6,057 bases of DNA from Acidimicrobiaceae bacterium (lineage in GTDB: Bacteria; Actinomycetota; Acidimicrobiia; Acidimicrobiales; Salinilacustritrichaceae). The first letter of the stretch is position 1; each line of letters starts with the position of its first letter. The stretch covers positions 1 to 6,057 of the forward strand of contig DMTU01000269.1 of NCBI GenBank assembly GCA_003476595.1, read 5' to 3'. The notes under the pieces were generated by a model. It was not told the origin of the DNA. It saw nothing but the letters and a program-made list of their open reading frames with translations, and ran no database searches. The position numbers and the translations under genes are program-made. Shown here piece by piece: positions 4,756-6,057 of this stretch.

Positions 4756-5922
4756 TCAGTTCGCTCCCGGTCGCCGCTCCAGCAGCCCGTTCCAGGCGTC
4801 GACCGCGTGGGGCAACGCGGGCCGGACCGAGTGGCGGTAGCCCTCCGTCGTCCTGGTATCGACATGGCCGGCGAGGTCGGCGACCTTGACCAGGTCGTCG
4901 AGCTGGTCGGACACGAGGGACACGAACGAGTGGCGGAGCTCGTAGGTGGTCCAGTCGTCGCCGAGGCCGGTGCTCTTGCACAGCGTCTTGAAGGCGCGCC
5001 GCAGGTTGGACATCGTCATCGGCGTCCCGTTCCTGGTCGGGAACACGAAACCCTCGTCCTCGTAGAGCCCGAGGATCTTCTGCTCCTCCCGGTGGCGGAT
5101 CAACGCGGCGACGAGCAGCGGGTGGAGCGCCATCCGGCGTTTGCCCCGCTCGGTCTTCGGTGAGGCTTGGCCGACGTACTTGTCCTCGACCTCGAGGACG
5201 CGCTCCGCGATCGTCAGGCTCGGCTCGTCGGAGTCGATGTCGACGAACGGCCACCGGAGGCCGGCGAGCTCGCCGGGGCGCAGGCCACACATGAGCCCGG
5301 TCAGCCACATCGCTGGCCGAGGGTCCTTCGGGATGCCCTTAGTAATCAGCTTCTCGGCCTGCTCAAGGTTGAGGCTCTTGCGCGGCTTCGACGGCCGGCG
5401 CGCCGGCAGCAGGACGTCGGCGGCCGGGTTGGTCCTGATCCGCCGGGCCCGCTGCGCGTGTTGGCACGCCTGGTTGAGGTAGTTCCAGGTCCGGTCGATC
5501 GTGCTCGTGGCGTACTTGTTCTCGGCCATGTCCTGGAACAGCGCCTCGAGCCGCTCGGTCGTCGTGCGGTCGACCCACTGGTGTCCGATCACCGGCCGCA
5601 CGCTGGTGCCGAGGAGCTGGCGCGCGTTGGCGATGGTGTTCGGCGACTTCTGCCGGGCGTGGCGCGAGGTTCTCGTCGGCGCCACGTTCGGGCAGCCGGC
5701 CTCGAACCAGTCGTCGAGGACCTCGTTGAACGTGAGCTGCTTGGTGCGCCTCGGATCGGGCGCCTGCTCCTGAGCTCGCAGGGCGAGCAGCTCGTCGAGG
5801 TCGGCCTGGGCGTCGGCCTTCTCGACCCGCTCGACCTTGCGACGCGTGCCGTCCGGGAAGCGGACCCAGGCCATCCACCGCTGCTTCGACTCGTTCCAGC
5901 GGACGCTGGGCTTCCTGGCCAC
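4756..5922 (-). CDS. int: Tyrosine recombinase / phage-type integrase
   Basis: A full-length 388-residue tyrosine recombinase that would cut and rejoin DNA between the element's attP and a tRNA-gene attB. Domains in order: an N-terminal AP2-like arm-binding segment (residues 1-30, RWNESKQRWMAWVRFPDG), a SAM-like core-binding domain (about 65-165), and the catalytic domain (about 183-375). Visible catalytic residues are R215 in GLRPGELAGL, a lysine candidate K256 in SPKTERGKRR, R330 in TTYELRHSFVSL, H353 in AGH, and the nucleophile Y362 in TTEGYRHS. The first histidine of the H-x-x-R box is Tyr (YELR), a common variant in actinobacterial integrases. The start is GTG 5922, with a purine-rich GGGGG 8-12 nt upstream. 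The gene sits just downstream of, and parallel to, the tRNA-like gene, as in many tRNA-integrated elements. No excisionase gene is seen next to it. Confidence 0.95.
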   Translation of the reverse strand: MARKPSVRWNESKQRWMAWVRFPDGTRRKVERVEKADAQADLDELLALRAQEQAPDPRRTKQLTFNEVLDDWFEAGCPNVAPTRTSRHARQKSPNTIANARQLLGTSVRPVIGHQWVDRTTTERLEALFQDMAENKYATSTIDRTWNYLNQACQHAQRARRIRTNPAADVLLPARRPSKPRKSLNLEQAEKLITKGIPKDPRPAMWLTGLMCGLRPGELAGLRWPFVDIDSDEPSLTIAERVLEVEDKYVGQASPKTERGKRRMALHPLLVAALIRHREEQKILGLYEDEGFVFPTRNGTPMTMSNLRRAFKTLCKSTGLGDDWTTYELRHSFVSLVSDQLDDLVKVADLAGHVDTRTTEGYRHSVRPALPHAVDAWNGLLERRPGAN

Positions 5923-5932
5923 CGCAACACCC

Positions 5933-5981
5933 CCGACGTAGCCAACTGGTCAAAAGGCTACGTCCAGAGTGGCTACGTCGG
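5933..5981. repeat. Three copies of GGCTACGTC upstream of the integrase
   Basis: ccgacgtagcca (5933-5944) is a perfect 12-bp inverted match of tggctacgtcgg (5970-5981). A third copy, ggctacgtc at 5956-5964, is a direct repeat of 5971-5979 with a 15-bp period. The cluster starts 11 bp upstream of the integrase GTG, between the gene and the tRNA 3' end. Such short repeats beside an att core are what arm-type integrase sites or excisionase/repressor operators look like. They also overlap the probable integrase promoter (TTGCCG then TAGCCT with an 18-nt spacer on the minus strand), so binding could repress the gene. Confidence 0.65.
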
Positions 5982-5994
5982 CAAGACCCTTGTT

Positions 5995-6023
5995 GGTCAG
6001 AGGCCCACTTCGGGCCTCTGACC
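5995..6023 (-). terminator. Perfect 12-bp hairpin after the tRNA-like gene, candidate terminator
   Basis: ggtcagaggccc (5995-6006) and gggcctctgacc (6012-6023) are exact inverted matches with a 5-nt loop. On the minus strand the stem begins 11-14 nt after the tRNA-like 3' end, where a terminator for that gene would be expected. No T run follows on the minus strand; U-less hairpins are used in Actinobacteria, so termination is plausible but not certain. Because it lies inside the element relative to the predicted crossover, it would replace the gene's native terminator. A role in integrase binding is an alternative. Confidence 0.55.
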
Positions 6024-6034
6024 TGGGCTTTCTC

Positions 6035-6057
6035 GGTGGAGACGATGGGAATCGAAC
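6035..6057 (-). tRNA. 3' end of a tRNA or tmRNA gene, truncated by the window edge
   Basis: On the minus strand, G53 and the T-loop TTCGATT (6056-6050) are followed by the T-stem strand CCCAT (6049-6045), the acceptor strand CGTCTCC (6044-6038), discriminator A (6037) and CC then G, so a full CCA is not encoded. The 5' parts lie outside the window, so the anticodon cannot be read. U at position 70 with A73 would allow a G3-U70 pair, the identity feature of both tRNA-Ala and tmRNA. tmRNA genes (ssrA) are frequent integration targets and usually carry a TTCGATT-like T-loop, so both are open. The parallel integrase next to it supports the call. Confidence 0.75.
6035..6057. other. Predicted attachment-site core (attL/attR) in the tRNA-like 3' end
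   Basis: Tyrosine recombinases of this type commonly cross over inside the T-arm/acceptor part of a tRNA or tmRNA gene and restore it with an identical copy carried by the element. The integrase order and orientation here (gene 3' end, short gap, integrase starting toward it) fit that. The core should therefore be repeated at the other end of the element. I found no second copy of the 23-bp sequence within the window, so the other end lies left of position 1. Confidence 0.6.

Noticed and set aside
4529..5308. Minus frame of 259 codons overlapping the integrase and nuclease ends
   Set aside because: Arg/Pro/Ala-rich, shifted relative to the integrase frame, and running across two well-supported genes.
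5167..6021. Long + strand open frame (284 codons) opposite the integrase
   Set aside because: It is antisense to a clear tyrosine recombinase, is rich in Arg/Leu/Gly/Val as such shadows are, and has no recognisable motif.
1..6057. CRISPR array, or a second copy of the tRNA 3' end within the window
   Set aside because: No regularly spaced repeats of 20-40 bp were found, and the 23-bp att-like sequence occurs only once.

Overview
The window is GC-rich DNA with strong G/C preference at third codon positions. Its integrase and several small families are of the kind seen in Actinomycetota, so a high-GC actinobacterium is the likely host; the species cannot be named. It looks like one end of a tRNA- or tmRNA-integrated mobile element. 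At the far right is the last part of a tRNA-like gene on the minus strand (T-loop, acceptor strand, A discriminator). About 110 bp downstream of it, in the same orientation, lies a complete tyrosine recombinase. The element should therefore extend leftward from about 6035 and past position 1.

Layout, left to right. (1) The C-terminal part of a HEPN-like protein (+). (2) Facing it, a minus-strand pair: a small protein of unknown function, then a coiled-coil/TIR protein. Both carry an apparent one-base frameshift; with frames restored they would overlap by ATGA and be translationally coupled. (3) A 180-bp divergent control region between this pair and a ribbon-helix-helix regulator (+). Each promoter holds the same 14-bp box at exactly the same distance from a TANNNT hexamer. 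(4) A DUF6308-like protein (-). (5) A confusing stretch, 2724-3263, where coding signal switches strand twice: + at 2724-2879, - at about 2880-3165, + again after about 3175. (6) A large plus-strand protein with a PD-(D/E)XK nuclease core and a very basic tail. (7) The integrase (-), then a cluster of short repeats and a perfect 12-bp hairpin next to the tRNA-like 3' end.

Taken together the cargo (HEPN, TIR, PD-(D/E)XK nuclease, small regulator) reads as an antiphage-defence-type island carried by an integrative element. The part most likely to be undescribed is the two-gene small protein + TIR operon sharing a duplicated promoter/operator box with a divergent RHH regulator. Three disrupted frames in 6 kb raise the question of real gene decay versus indel errors in the assembly.
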